From Ophiura sarsii (taxonomy: Eukaryota; Echinodermata; Ophiuroidea; Amphilepidida; Ophiuridae): a DNA stretch of 64,000 nt. The stretch lies in NCBI GenBank assembly GCA_035610835.1, contig CM069443.1, positions 55,817,266-55,881,265 of the forward strand. Reading direction: 5' to 3'. The stretch's first letter is position 1. Each line of letters starts with the position of its first letter. Below, in pieces: positions 21,876-35,400 of the stretch. The translations under genes and the position numbers were made by a program. The notes beneath the pieces were generated by a model. That model was not told the DNA's origin, ran no database searches, and saw only the letters and a program-made list of their open reading frames with translations.

Positions 21876-22555
21876 CATAACATACTTCGGTTATAGCTTC
21901 ATTATTTTATTTACAGTCATGATTTTATACATATTTCACATGCTGAGGGAGCCCTGCATTAGACCATGGATATATTTCTATGTCACGTATCGTATCACCA
22001 CTGGGAAACATTAATTTGATGATTAATAACTCAATAAGATATAATTTACAAAGCACGCTAAGAGGTAGAACATGCTGCTAAGCGCTGAATCATTGCAGAT
22101 TTAATCTTATATGTTTTAACATTATTTTTACTTGATACAATCATTCTTGACTCACGCTGTAATCCACTTACCGCATTTTACAACTATTGTTAATTATTTT
22201 TATATTTCTAATACGACACACGTTAGATTTGTTTGTCTCGTTTCCAAGGTAATATATCCTATAACAATAATCATCGATATGGTCATGGATTGAGAAATAT
22301 TTTGAGAGTTTACATAGTACATGTACATGTACATGAATGGACTTAAACATCATAATTCTAGATAATTTAATTACCTATTATGGCTTTCATAGGCATACAT
22401 CACCGTATCATAAGATTATGTGAAAATAACTAGATCAGGGAGCTGAAGTCGGTGTGCTAAAGCCTATCGGAACTGCTGCAAGAATGCTCCAGTTTTATCT
22501 AAGTCCACAAAGAAGGGGGAAAAGTCTACTTCCACCATACCCGTATATATCTTAA

Positions 22556-22764
22556 CACTTTCCCCGCCAGGTACAAAACAAAATGTTTCAAAAAATGTAA
22601 CAGTATTGAATTTCAGCACCATTTTTGGTATCACCATGAGAAATGCATCAAAATAAGTACAAACATGCCTAGTATTGGTTCAGTAATCCTTGAGATAGAC
22701 TCTGAAAGTTGGGAAAAGTTTCTGAAAAATCTATATGGGTAAAACTAATAGCCGCGTGGAAAGT
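22556..22764. mobile_element. CACTTTCCACGCGG-family MITE
   Basis: TTAA at 22552-22555, then CACTTTCCCCGCC; right end 'gccgcgtggaaagtg'. It abuts the next MITE directly. Internal sequence matches the copies at 31120 and 55348. Confidence 0.75.
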
Positions 22765-22768
22765 GTAA

Positions 22769-23093
22769 GGGGCACAGAGAGATTTCTCAATTTTTAATTT
22801 TTTTTTTACCATGTTTAGATGATATACATAGAAACCATCTCATGTAAGATTTCTTCCAAAAATAAATCAGTAACAATGAAAAATAAAGACATTTTCATAG
22901 CATTTCCGAAGGTATATTAGTGCTTTTCATGAAATTCAAAAATCTATAAAATCCATGAATTTCACATGAAATACTGCAAATTAAGCTCTATAATTGTAGG
23001 TGGTAGTTAGTACGTATTACGTATATTATGTGAAAAACCCAACTTCTGAAAAAATTGAGGGCTCCCTCCATTGAGGATCTCTTAGTGATCTCT
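22769..23093. mobile_element. Complete GGGGCAC-type MITE, TTAA target
   Basis: Ends GGGGCACAGAGAGAT at left and ATCTCTTAGTGATCTCT at right, with TTAA (23094-23097) at right and a mutated GTAA at left. The left TSD coincides with the right TSD of the preceding MITE, so this element inserted into that TTAA. Right halves of the family are in all tandem copies. Confidence 0.65.
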
Positions 23094-23097
23094 TTAA

Positions 23098-24417
23098 CAT
23101 GTTTAAGCGAGGTCTATGGCAACATGTTGCCCCCCGGTGCAATAAGAGTATAATGGTCATACACATTACACAACAAGATCTGTAATTTCACTTACAATCT
23201 CACTTACAACCGCCTATACAGCTATGTTTTTAAATCAGATATAGGCTAAACATATCAGTTGATAATTATATCAATATTACTCTTTGGACACTTGAACAGG
23301 TACATACGAGTATAATCAGATACCAATATATATGGGAAATTTAGTTGAATACAAGGATGGGATTTACTGTAAGACTTCTCACAGCATTCTCAAGCACAAT
23401 GCTTATTATTATACAACCCACACAGAAAACCAAAATGATTAAAATTTGCACCCATCCAAGATGTTGTCATCCGGAATGGACACCTTGCACAAGAAGTGCA
23501 AAGCCACTGGAACTGATGTTACAGTCATCCAAGTCTACAAAAGGGACCATACTTATCTATTTTAGGCGAGGTTCCCATACCGGATGACAACACGTTGCCC
23601 CAAGTGCAATACGAGTATACTGGTCATATATACACAACAAGATTTGTGATTTCACAGACAACCTTACGCACACTCGCCTACAGGTTTTTTCTCAAATGAA
23701 ATATATAAATCAATAAACTGAATATATAGGATCGATCGATCAATACTACGCGTTTATCTAAAATTTAACACTTTTAACACTTAAAAACTACTTTAGTACA
23801 GTAAATACTCGTACAAGTACATATAACCAGATACACACTACAAAATATGTAAGTTCCCCCTAGCATATACTACATAAGACACGGTAGCATTTATTGTCTC
23901 AAATGTTTTAAACACATGGTGATTTGGCATTTTTAAACTCGCTATTCATTGAATTCCATAGCAGAGGGCCTTGTCTTCTAATCGTATGTCCGGCTAAATC
24001 ATAGTTAAAAAGGGACGATATAATGAAGAAATGCGTGTTGGGTAGCTATGAACTGATCTATTTTTAATGAAATAATCGGCAAAAGTATCGGGAAGATTGT
24101 TGAATGCGTGATTTTACATAAATAAACAAAGAGTCAGCTTGTGAATATCATAAATTGTCAGGGTATTAAACTTCTTGAATAAGGGCGGGGTATGCTCAAG
24201 TCAGTGAGAATTCGAGCATAGTCTCATTATTCGTTTTTGTTTAAGGTGGATTTGGTGGAGATTGGTGTTATTTGAATCTGCCCAAATCAAATTACAATAA
24301 GATAAGTGGGGAAACACAAGAGTATTGTATAATGAAAATAATGTTTTGGAGGGGAGAATAGCGATACATAATGCCACATACTTAAAATATTAACAACATT
24401 TGAAGTATGGTTTGACC
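23098..24417. repeat. Direct repeats around a fragmentary ORF
   Basis: A ~130-bp segment (gttgcccc...gtgcaata..agtatamtggtcata) occurs at about 23128 and 23593. Between them an 80-codon frame (23345-23587) and an overlapping frame containing HKKCKATGTDVTVIQVYK are seen; neither is recognised. The rest to 24417 is non-coding. Confidence 0.5.
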
Positions 24418-27400
24418 AGTGACACGATTGGATCTACATTATTGTGTTTAGGCCAACTGAATTACTGGCCTGTACGTACCAGGTTGCTTTCATGCACTTG
24501 TTCAGAATTGATAGGGAATTCTGATTTCTCCTCAATTACCAACAGTAACGAAGAATGTAAATTTTGATTACATGCACAATTTCTGATTCTTTGAACAGAA
24601 TTGAGTGAATTATTTTGAAAAGAAGTACCGTATAAGCTTTTCAGTTCGCTTTTGTAATACTTCCACACGTTATCCTGGCGATTTAATACATTGGTTATGG
24701 TATACTCGCTCAGATATCTAGGACAAGAAGGAATAGATGAAGATGAGCTTTCATTATGGTAGAAGAAGAAAAAGAGGTTGTAGGTTACCAACAAATATTG
24801 CGCCTATTAATTTGAGTTTGCATGTATAATTATGATATGAATGGAATTCTCGTACAAGCATTTATCATTTCACTACTTGAGAACGACTGAGTGGTCAGCG
24901 TCCGCTTGTGTTATGATTACTGGAATGTGAAGGCATCACCAAGCTGCACAGCGGCATAATGGTGTTTGTTACGCTTTTAACTAATTATGTTAATGCCGAT
25001 CCAATATACGTATCTATATTAAGATTTCTGAGATCAGTAATTGATTAGAGCGTTTCGTGTTTCAATATAGAATGGGGAATGAAGATATAATACAAACATT
25101 TACTCGATGGAATGCTCCATATTATATTCTGATCTACTGTATCATATTAAATTTAGACTGGACATAGTAAATATCTATTAAATGACACAGTGAAAAATGA
25201 AATTCTACTATATACGATAATGGTATCATATTATTTTATTTACACTATATGCTACGCTTTATGTTGGCTATTTACTAGGTTACAACATGTGGTTATACAA
25301 CGAATAGAAAGTTTTAAGCATACTATAGGTTACTAGTATATGTATCAGATTATCTTATATTGGAAATATTATATGTTGAACTATTATAATGCAATGATTA
25401 TCTGAGAAGGAATGCATATGATTTACGATGAGACTAAGGTTATTTTTACATTAAATAGCCTACATTATGTTCTACTTAATAATCACGTTGAAAAAGTTTT
25501 AAATTTAAGGAAGCACTCCCAAACTAGTACGTAAGGCTCATACGTATAAGTGACTTGTTCGTAAGACTTATACGGTAGACGCCAAAGCAATATTTTGCAC
25601 AGCCATACGTACATACACCCATGATAATTAAACTAAACTAAAACCAATGCAAACAGTAGTAGGTTATATGTTCCCCATTATATTGCACGTATTAGATTTG
25701 GACTGAAATGTTGTTTTTATATTTTCATTATTTTTCAAACACCGTATAAATCATTATAGGACAGCTTGTATCTATTACGTCTCCCTGGGAAAAAGGAGTT
25801 CATGAACATGCAACGAGATATCAGATTATAATATGATTGGAAAAATCATACGATCCGCTATTTCTATCAGATTATATTAAATTGGATACATTATAGTGCA
25901 CAGTGATATCAGAGTAGTGTAGATTGAACATTTTTATACAGGTAAAAGTACAACAGTGTATCAGATTGATTTTTAAAAACAATATACCCACTGGCAGGAG
26001 AAGACAAAGAGCATTCTGTTCTATAGGTAGGTAAGGGTTCTGTTTCCAGAACACATTAGCATTTTGTTTTTCAAGAATTCCAACAAAAAAATCAACTCTT
26101 GTACACATTTTCAATTTCTTTTTTCAAAATATTATCACCAAAAATTAAAGAAAATAAATATATGCAGACAGTTTTGGAAATCTCACAACAAATACTTTTA
26201 AAAACATTTAAATACAAAATTGGGTAGATTGGTTGGGACATGGGACCACAGAACCGGTTTTCCGCACTCGGCCTCGTCAGCTTGTCGTTTACTACATCTA
26301 CATCAAAGTGAAAAAAAAGTTGTGAACATACTAGTAGTTATCAATGATGATGAGCAGAGGGAGGGCAGCTGCAGCTGTTCTTCCTCTACGTTACGCCAGT
26401 CAGTAACACGACGTTGCGACGATAGCCAGCATTTATTATCCCCATACACACTTCTAAACGTGCCTTTCTGTATGTCGGATTGAAAAAAATATATTTCAAA
26501 TTATAAATAATACTATCGATGCGTGCGTCCAATTATAATTATATGAACACACACCAACTGCAAATGTCAAGATAAAAGGACTTGACTTTTTGCTGACTGT
26601 TATTCTTCACTGTGTTCGTTATTAATATGAAATGGCAACCAATATTAGTTACTGGATGTTTACTTGACTACGATAAACTGGACACCGATCTCGCGTTAAT
26701 AAAAACCGGTACCATCATCACTAGCGAGCTAGTCTGGACGTACGTGGACAAATATTGGTGCGCAATAATATTAATAGTTCAGCGCTGTGCAGGAGATAGT
26801 GTGTATATTTACTGATTCTGGAAATAACGTGTGGTCTGTCATCCGACGAAGATGCTGTTTATTTATTCTACCGTCTGTATTGGAAGTACATTATGGATGC
26901 CACTCAGTGAATTAGTCAAGAGTAAGCTTTTGGGAATATAGTCGCTCTTGTGAGACAACTTATCCCCGGATGTTTCGAGTACGCCGACGAGTGTGCCTAC
27001 CGACCCAAACTAAGCTTGGATAGATATCTATATCTACTCATCTGCCTTTAGTATAGTAATAAAGCAAACGAGCAACTGTCTGTCTGTGTGCCGGACTGTA
27101 AAATCATCGTCGTACTTTCTTGAGGCGGTCCCAGGAATTTTACTTCTCTATCTTGGAATTGGATTATTATCAAATGTGTGATGCCAGACTGTCATATGTT
27201 GACGAATCTTGCGTATATAATATATATGATATATATGTGTATATCGTGAGACATTTGATTTAGTGCACTGCATAATAACAGCAATGACTAGAGTCACGTG
27301 GGAGTAACAGCGATATAAGAAGTAGTATTGGATTAATACATGTATAACGTTTACACTTGAAATTGAGGTGAGTGAATTAATTCAGCAACATTTTATATTT

Positions 27401-28798
27401 GAAGATTTTGACGCGTTTGAAAAACCATAAACAGATTTATAATAAGAGCCGGGAGTTGTCAGAATATATATTGAAGATGAATGCAATAAGCTAGTATCAT
27501 TACAAATATTATTAGCAATGTGTGTTTTCGATAATTATTTTGTGATTTTATACCACCTTCAATCAATAAATACACAGCGTACTTAGTTTACAGTTTTTAT
27601 AACTATGTATCTAATAATGCAAATATTCAAAATTAACATGCAACCCATTAAAAACAGGTCACCTTACCGTGTCCAATAAGACAGGCTTTAAGTTTACATT
27701 TTATCGCTACTATTCCTTCTACTATTCAAACTATAACAATTAAAATATATAAATAAATTTAAAAAAAACCTATTTTTAATATACTTTTCATGTCATCATG
27801 GTTTCAAGTTGTCATATATTCCCAGGCACCAATTCATTGTACAGGGTGTCCCAAAAGTTTCGATACCATTTTAAATCTTTATATCTCTGGTAAAATAGTT
27901 CGCAGTATACATTTTGGTTAAAAATCACCACCAATAGAATGACTATGCTTCACGCAACAAGCCATGGGTGGTCTTCAAGGTTATTTTGAATAAACATGAA
28001 ACAAATAAGAAGCCGTCTGTGGCCTTTTAGATGAATTTTGGTAATTTCGATGTAATCTACATCGAAACTCTAAACGCTATCAAATCCATGAATTTCACAT
28101 GAAATACTGCAAATTAAGCTCTATAATTTTAGGTGGTACGTATACAAGTATTACGTACATTATATGTGAAGAACCCAACTTCTGAAAAATGAGGTCTCCC
28201 TCCATGAAGGATCTCTTTAGTGCCCCTTTAATTGCAGCGGATCAATGGTTCTTCTGAACAGATCGAGTATTTCTGAGATATAACATTTTGTTAAGCGCTA
28301 GGTTCTCCGTAGAGCGCTATATAGATGTTGTTAATAATAATAATAATAATTAAGTGTTTTCTATGTGAGTTGCATGTGGATAACTACATTAATGCAAAGT
28401 AGAAAGCACATTGTCTTTATTCATAGCTGAATATGACATTCGGGATTCATAGATTTGAATAGATTGTTCAATTCCAAGGACAATTATATGTATACACTGT
28501 ATTTCCTGTTGAAAGAAAGACCTTCGAAATAATAATAATAGTCTCTAATAATTCTCCTAACTGATGTCATACATGGATGATGACATTTAAAGAAGTTCTG
28601 ATGTTCCGGGTGACCAGCCGTCCATTTTGTAATTCGCATTACGGAATGACTCCATTCGTTCACTATCCTTCAGATGATTAATGTCAAATATGTTCATGTC
28701 TGTCGCTTGAATCATAGCATTAACTTCAGTCTACCGACGCGAATGCGGGCGAGAAATCAGTAAATTACTAGTTAAAGTTACAGGGGTTTTGCATCCTC

Positions 28799-28960
28799 CT
28801 ATTCCCATAAATTTAGTTCAATCGAAATATGAGCCATTCCTCATATCATTTTACGGCGGACTAGTTTTGAAGACGCCGTTTCGCTCTACGACTATTAATG
28901 CAGACATACACAAAGACTCTTTTTTTTCGTTTTACGACTGCTAGTGCAGATATATTAAGG
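28799..28960. repeat. Left inverted-repeat end, copy B
   Basis: Counterpart of 14534-14690 and 36679-36830. Its right partner is absent because copy B is cut at 33098. Confidence 0.7.
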
Positions 28961-29041
28961 CATCCAGAGTGCCATAAGGAATCAAAATGGATCAAAATTG
29001 AATTTCTCAACCATTAAATTACCAACGAAATACACAAGCAT

Positions 29042-29368
29042 ATGTGTATTCTACATATTAAGGCCTACATTTATATCAGAGAAAAGATTTGGTTTGAAGC
29101 CGCCGAAGTTCCAATGTATATCTTGGATAGTTTATCTTATCGCTGTATGGCAAACGACAACAACATTAAGGCGTCTGTGGGTATTAATCATGCTACGCGT
29201 CAATGTCACTGTTTCAAACTGCGGAGCCCGTCACCCTCACTCATGTTACAATATACAGATTTTAGAACAAAAGTCGTGAATACTCGTGATATACCGATAT
29301 TTAACCGTTGCAAACAGATTTTGTGTCCTTCGAATATCAAAATGCAATTCTTGTTAACCAGTAGCTAG
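29042..29368 (+). pseudogene. Unrecognised 108-codon ORF, copy B of 14825-15102
   Basis: Longest version of the shared frame, with an ATG start and a stop at 29366-29368. Compared with copy A, most of the few base differences in the shared part are replacement changes or lie at its ends, so there is no sign of purifying selection by eye. No domain, signal peptide or membrane segment is seen. Confidence 0.25.
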
Positions 29369-31119
29369 TGATGTGAAAAGCACTTACCATTAATTTTTCT
29401 GTGCAATACCAGATATGCATATAAAATACAACGTAATTAGATAATAAGAAATGGAAAGACTTTTGGGATTTCTAAGATATTCAAAAATATTGTTTTGCTG
29501 AATTATTTCCTTATAAAACCCCTGGAAACGCAGGACATCTTTAATCCACTTCAAACACACTTGATGGACATGCTTCAAACACACGTTATGGACATAAAGC
29601 ATTCACGGGGGAATTTAAACATCAACACTAAGCTAGGAGAATGAGAGAGTTAAACATGTTGATGATGCTATTGAGAAGGACCGATGGATTACTCAGATTG
29701 TTATCCTAAAGAAATTGTAATCCAACCAATACATTAATGCAAGGAACGTCAAGGGAATTGTATAGCTGCCGCATCTCGGAATTCCGATTTAACAACTTCG
29801 AACAAAATTAATATTGTTGTGTTCTTCGGAACCCTAATATATCAATCAAAGGAGAGTCAAAAACAGGTTATCTTTATCCATTCTTTTTCCAAGTATTTAT
29901 TGTGGAGAGATGTTGTCGAGCCCAGATCCAATAACACTGAATACCACTTCATCATTATGATCACACTTATATACAAATATGCAAATCAATAACCCGGACA
30001 TAAAATGGGTAAATATGCTAATCAGCTCGTACATAAAATGGGCGCCCGTGACCTCCACGGGCGAGGACAGGTGCTGCCCTTTACGATCACGGGCTGGAGA
30101 TGCTGCGGACACACGTACAACAGTATGGGCATTGCACCAATGAGAATAAGGTATTATATACCTTAAATATAGGATCTCAACAATATGTTAAACGAAACTT
30201 TATAATGCCTCGACGCCAAATAACAATCGTTTTGGATGAGTGATTACCCGGGTGCGGTCAGGGTTTATTCATTAACTTTATTTTTCTTAATCTAACATTT
30301 TACAATCACTCATTTTGAAGATTAAAATGTAGAGAAGAAAAAATCAACATTTCGATCATCTCAAAAAACGTATGTAGGTTTGCTCGGATGTTTACAATTT
30401 ATTGGAATCTTAAGTCAAAAGCGGTGCACCGTGCGGAACCTGATTGCAAATATACCCGTCAGTCACCCGACACATATTAATAAACCCTATACATTATTTA
30501 CCTGTCCACGTATTATTTTCTTCTTTGATGCTATCACGCACTAATTTACCCAGTGCATCTGGAAAAATCGTAAACCGGTCGGTAAGAAGCAAACGTTATT
30601 ACTACGTTTGGGATAGTTAAAATGTACTTCATGTATATATATCACTTCAATTTAAGTCGTTGTAACGTTACATGGCCAGCTATCGGGGCAATCCTGAATA
30701 CAGATAGGAAGTTCTGTACATACATACCTACAAGGTTTATAAAAAAGTGGTAAATCTAAGAGAAAAAACCCTCGATGTTCTGATATCCATCTAGGCTTCG
30801 TTAGTACAGACAATCTCGTAAGGGCTCACACTCTCGATTTCGGTAAGCTACTGTTGCTGAAAATGTAGATGTTTTGAGATTTAAGTCAAACTTGTTGCAG
30901 GTTTAAGTAATCAATTCAAATGCTGTTCAGATAACGTAACTTATTAGTACGAAATGCAATTAAAAGTAGAACAATTATGTTTAAAATGACCTCCATAATG
31001 GTTTGTATTTTTCATTATACAGTCAGTCATAACAATAGTATTGTTATTAACATGATCAATATGGTGATGGACCATATTTCGTACGGTTCATTGCCAGCCT
31101 GTTTACAATGAATATTTAA

Positions 31120-31347
31120 CAATTTTCACGCGACAGGCGTCTGCAGACGACATTCCAAAACTTCAAAAAATGTTTCAAAAATGTCAAAATTATTTAATTC
31201 CATTACCGTATTTGGAATCATCATGAGAAATGCATTAAAAGAAGTAGAAACATGCCTAGTACTGGTTCAGTAATTCTTAAAAGTTGGGAAAGGTTTCTGA
31301 AAAATCTGTTTTGTATAATGGTAAAACTAATAGCCGCATGGAAAGTG
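31120..31347. mobile_element. CACTTTCCACGCGG-family MITE, copy B
   Basis: TTAA at 31116-31119 and 31348-31351. Longer than its counterpart at 16822-17004 and retains 'cttcaaaaaatgtttc' lost there. Confidence 0.75.
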
Positions 31348-32343
31348 TTAATAGAATTATAATGTGTTGAAATCTGTTTGTAAACATCAATACGAATCCA
31401 TCGAATCAATTATTCTATCATAAACACGCTATAAAATATTATTGATCCAAAACGTTGCACAGATTTCAGATGCACCACCTTGCAACGCAATCACAACAGC
31501 TACTTAGAAATCAATATGGCTATTTACGGTTATAAGGAATTCCGCCGGTTTGGAGATGACCTCACCTGGGCATTTAATCATGTATTTGGTATTGTGGACT
31601 GCAAGTATTGCCATTTCCGAAGCGTTTCTCAAGTAGTACACGATACGTTTTACCTGCTGCGATGTATATATCTTAATCGAAATCATGTGACTGCACTTGT
31701 TTCATTAATGATTTGTAATGAAATTTAATTTACTAGTAATTCAGTGATGTGTTTATGATAATCTACATTTTATATTTTTGAAAGGCTGATATAACGCATC
31801 GCGTACATGTACGTTTACAGACTTATTATATAATTATTAGTCTAGACTCGTATTTTCGATGACCCGTCAGTCATGAATCATGAAACAATCTTTGAAGTTT
31901 AAAAGTTTGTTTCATGACTGAACAAATCAAAAATCAATCTGATTGTTTATATTTGTAGTAGTACATTCATATCCTAAGTCAATATAAATTTACAGAATTT
32001 CCGTCTACAGTGTGAAATCTGAATACAGAATAAAGGTCCAATTACAGAGTAATATTATCTGAGTAAATTTGACGTATGTTGATAGTCATCATTATTTGAT
32101 TGTTATGTAGTAACGTCTGTAAGCATCCGTCTGTAGCATAAACGTCGGTATGTAATAAATCACCCTTTAATAGTGAATAACTTTTCATATGATAGATGTT
32201 TCTAGATACTTCAGATATTAGTTTTAACAGTCCGGCAACTTTAAAATGATTCAAATTGTTATTGTTCATCTCTGGTTGATCACAAAACAAAACACTTTTT
32301 TCTGTCAGGCTTCCAGCATCCGTCACTATGCAATACACCTAAC

Positions 32344-32429
32344 CATATAATTTCAAAGTTTCATCAGGATTAGTCAATAGAGCCATTATGTTTTTGGCAA
32401 CACTCGCTTTATCAACAGTAAAAGGAGCA
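32344..32429 (-). pseudogene. Exon-like segment, copy B
   Basis: 86 bp on the minus strand between an acceptor-like 'ttcaattaacag' and a donor-like GTTAGG, open in the frame APFTVDKASVAKNIMALLTN and on to LY. Downstream on the same strand, a GTG-initiated 98-codon frame (32042-32338) is open in B only. See the copy A entry for the comparison. Confidence 0.25.
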
Positions 32430-35400
32430 CTGTTAATTGAAAGCAGTGATTTTGATATACGTAAAATAAGCCAAATCTCCAACAAAAGACAAGTATAATA
32501 ACCAAATAACAGTCAACACCGTTATTGTGACGCGTCATTTGGTTTGTAGAGATGGGTTTTTACATACGTCACCTTTCTCAAGTTTGTGTAAAGTAAATGA
32601 TGCAGTTCGGACTGGAATGTTCAGCATGACTTAGGCTGTGTTTCAAAACTCAAGTTGTTTTCCTCAGAGCAGCATGTCTGCTATAATGTGAAAGTGAGGG
32701 AACGCCAGTAATGTTTAGCGGTAAATTAGATGAATGGTGTGATATGGTAACCCGGGATTAGGGAAATGTACCTTAAAGATAGTGTGTGATACCGGAACAC
32801 GTGAAACTGGGACATATCCAGTTGTGTCTTGTTTGAGTTTAATATCGGCGATAAACGTTCGTCCTACACAGCTCAGAGTCTCAGACTATATTATTGATTC
32901 TCTTGTAAGAATATTTACGTGTCTTACAGAAATATCAATCAAAACAATTGCGAGGGTCGTTTTAAACTGTGTATTATTGTTGGGCTTTGTATTCAAAAAT
33001 GTATCAGTAAGATACTACTTTATTATAAACATATTGGGCCGTATTCTCGTACATTTAAACGCGATTTAACAACAAACACGCTGACTCGCTTTATGGGTTA
33101 ACATATACATGTACATTAGACTGTAGACTGGCCATAGTAAATATCTATTATTGACGCAGTGAAAAATGAAATTCTATTATATATTGGTACGCTTTATATA
33201 GGCTTTTTACTAGGTTACAAGCTATAGAAAGGTGTGAGCATACTACAGGTTATATATATCAGATTATCTTATGTTGGAAATATTATATATTGAACTTGAG
33301 TCTGGTCCATTCAGATCCCAAGCGTGTGTCTGTACGGACCGACCGTGTAAACAAACAAACAAACTATTATAATGCAATGATTATCTGAGAAGGAATGCAT
33401 ATGATTTACGATGAGACTAAGGTTATTTTTAAATTAAATAGCCTACATTATGTTCTACTTAATAATCACGTTGAAAAAGTTTTTAAATTTAAGGAAGCAC
33501 TGCCAAACTAGTACGTAAGGCTCATACGTATAAGTGACTTGTACGTAAGACTTATACGATAGGCGCCAAAGCAATATTTTCCACAACCATACGTTCATAA
33601 TTTTTTTTTTTTAAACCAATACAAATAGTAATAGGATACATGTTCCCTATATTGGACTGTAATGTTGTTTTTATATTTTTTATAATTTTTCAAACACCGT
33701 ATAAATCATTCTAGCACACCCTGTATCTATTTACGTCTCCCTGGGAAAAAGGAGTTCATGAACATGCAACGAGATATCAGATTATAATATGATTGGAAAA
33801 ATCATACGATCCGCAATTTCTATCAGATTATATTAAATTGGATACATTATAGTGCACAGTTATCATGGTTATACCATGTAAAAGTACACACGTGTATCAG
33901 ATTAATTTATAAAAGCAATATACCCACTGTCAGGAGAAGACAAAGAGAATACTTTTCTACCATTCTTTTGAAGTAGGTTCATACAGGATTCTGTTTTCAG
34001 AACACATTGGCATTTTGTTTTTCAAAAATTCCAACAAAAAAATCAATTCTTGTACACATTTTCAATTTCTTTTTCAAAACAATTATCACCAAAAATTAAA
34101 GAAAATAAATATTTGCAGAAAGTTTTGGAACACTCACAACAAATACTTTAATATACATTTAAATACAAAATTGGGTGATTTGGTTTCGACATGGAACCAC
34201 AGAGCCGGTTTTTCGCACTCGGCCTCGTCAGCTTGTCGTTAACTACATCTACATCATAGTGCAACAAAAAGTTGTGAACATACTTGTAGTTATCAATGAT
34301 GATGAGCAGAGGGCAGCAGCTGTGCATCTTCTACAATACGCCAGTCAGTAACACGACGTTGCGACGATAGTGAGCATTTATTATCCGTATACACACTTCT
34401 AAACATGCCTTTCTGTATGTCGGATTGACAAAAAGATATTTCAAATTATAAATAATACTATCGATGCGTGAGTCCAATTATAATTATATGAACACACACC
34501 AACTGCAAATGTCAAGATAAAAGGACTTGACTTTTTGCTTACTTTTATTCTGCACTGTGTTTGTTATTAATATGAAATGGCAACCAATAATTATTAGTTA
34601 CTGGATGTTTACTTGACTACGACACCGATCTCGCGTTAATAAAAAAAAACCCGGTATCATCATCACTAGCGAGCTAGTCTGGACGTGGACAAATATTGGT
34701 GCGCAATAATATTAATAGTTCAGCGCTGTGCAGGAGATAGTGTGTGTTTTTACTGATTCTGGAAATAACGCGTGGTCTGTCATCCGACGAAGATGCTGTT
34801 TATTTATTCTACCGTCTGTATTGGAAGTACATTATGGATGCCACTCAGTGAATTAGTCAAGAGTAAGCTTTTGGGAATATAGTCGCTCTTGTGAGACAAC
34901 TTATCCCCGGATGTTTCGAGTACGCCGACGAGTGTGCCTACCGACCCAACTAAGCTTGGATAGATATCTATATCCACTCTACTGCCTTTAGTATAGTAAT
35001 AAAGCAAACGAGCAACTGTCTGTCTGTGTGCCGGACTCTAAAATCATCGTCGTACTTTCTTGAGGCGGTCCCAGGAATTTTACCTCTCTATCTTGGAATT
35101 GGATTATTATCAAATGTGTGATGCCAGACTTGTCATATGTTGACGAATCTTGGGTATATAATATATATGATATATATGTATATATCGTGAGACGTTTGAT
35201 TTAGTGTACTGCATAATAACAGCAATGGCTAGAGTCACATGGCAGTAACAGCGATATAACAAGTAGTATTGGATTAATATAACGTTTACACTGAAATTGA
35301 GGTGAGTGAATTAATTCAGCAACATTTTATATTTGAAGATTTTGACGCGTTTGAAAACCATAAACAAAATAGTTAGAGCCGGGAGTTGTCAGAATATATA

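Larger units (their letters stand above)
21876..33098. repeat. Tandem-unit copy B
   Basis: 21876-22362 pairs with 1212-2532, 24418-25566 with 3555-4785, and 25567-33098 with 10887-18980 and 33554-40840. It ends abruptly inside a GGGCCGTATTC TIR element (left end 33037) and runs straight into copy C at about 33098, so the right inverted repeat present in A and C is missing. No intact gene. Confidence 0.85.
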
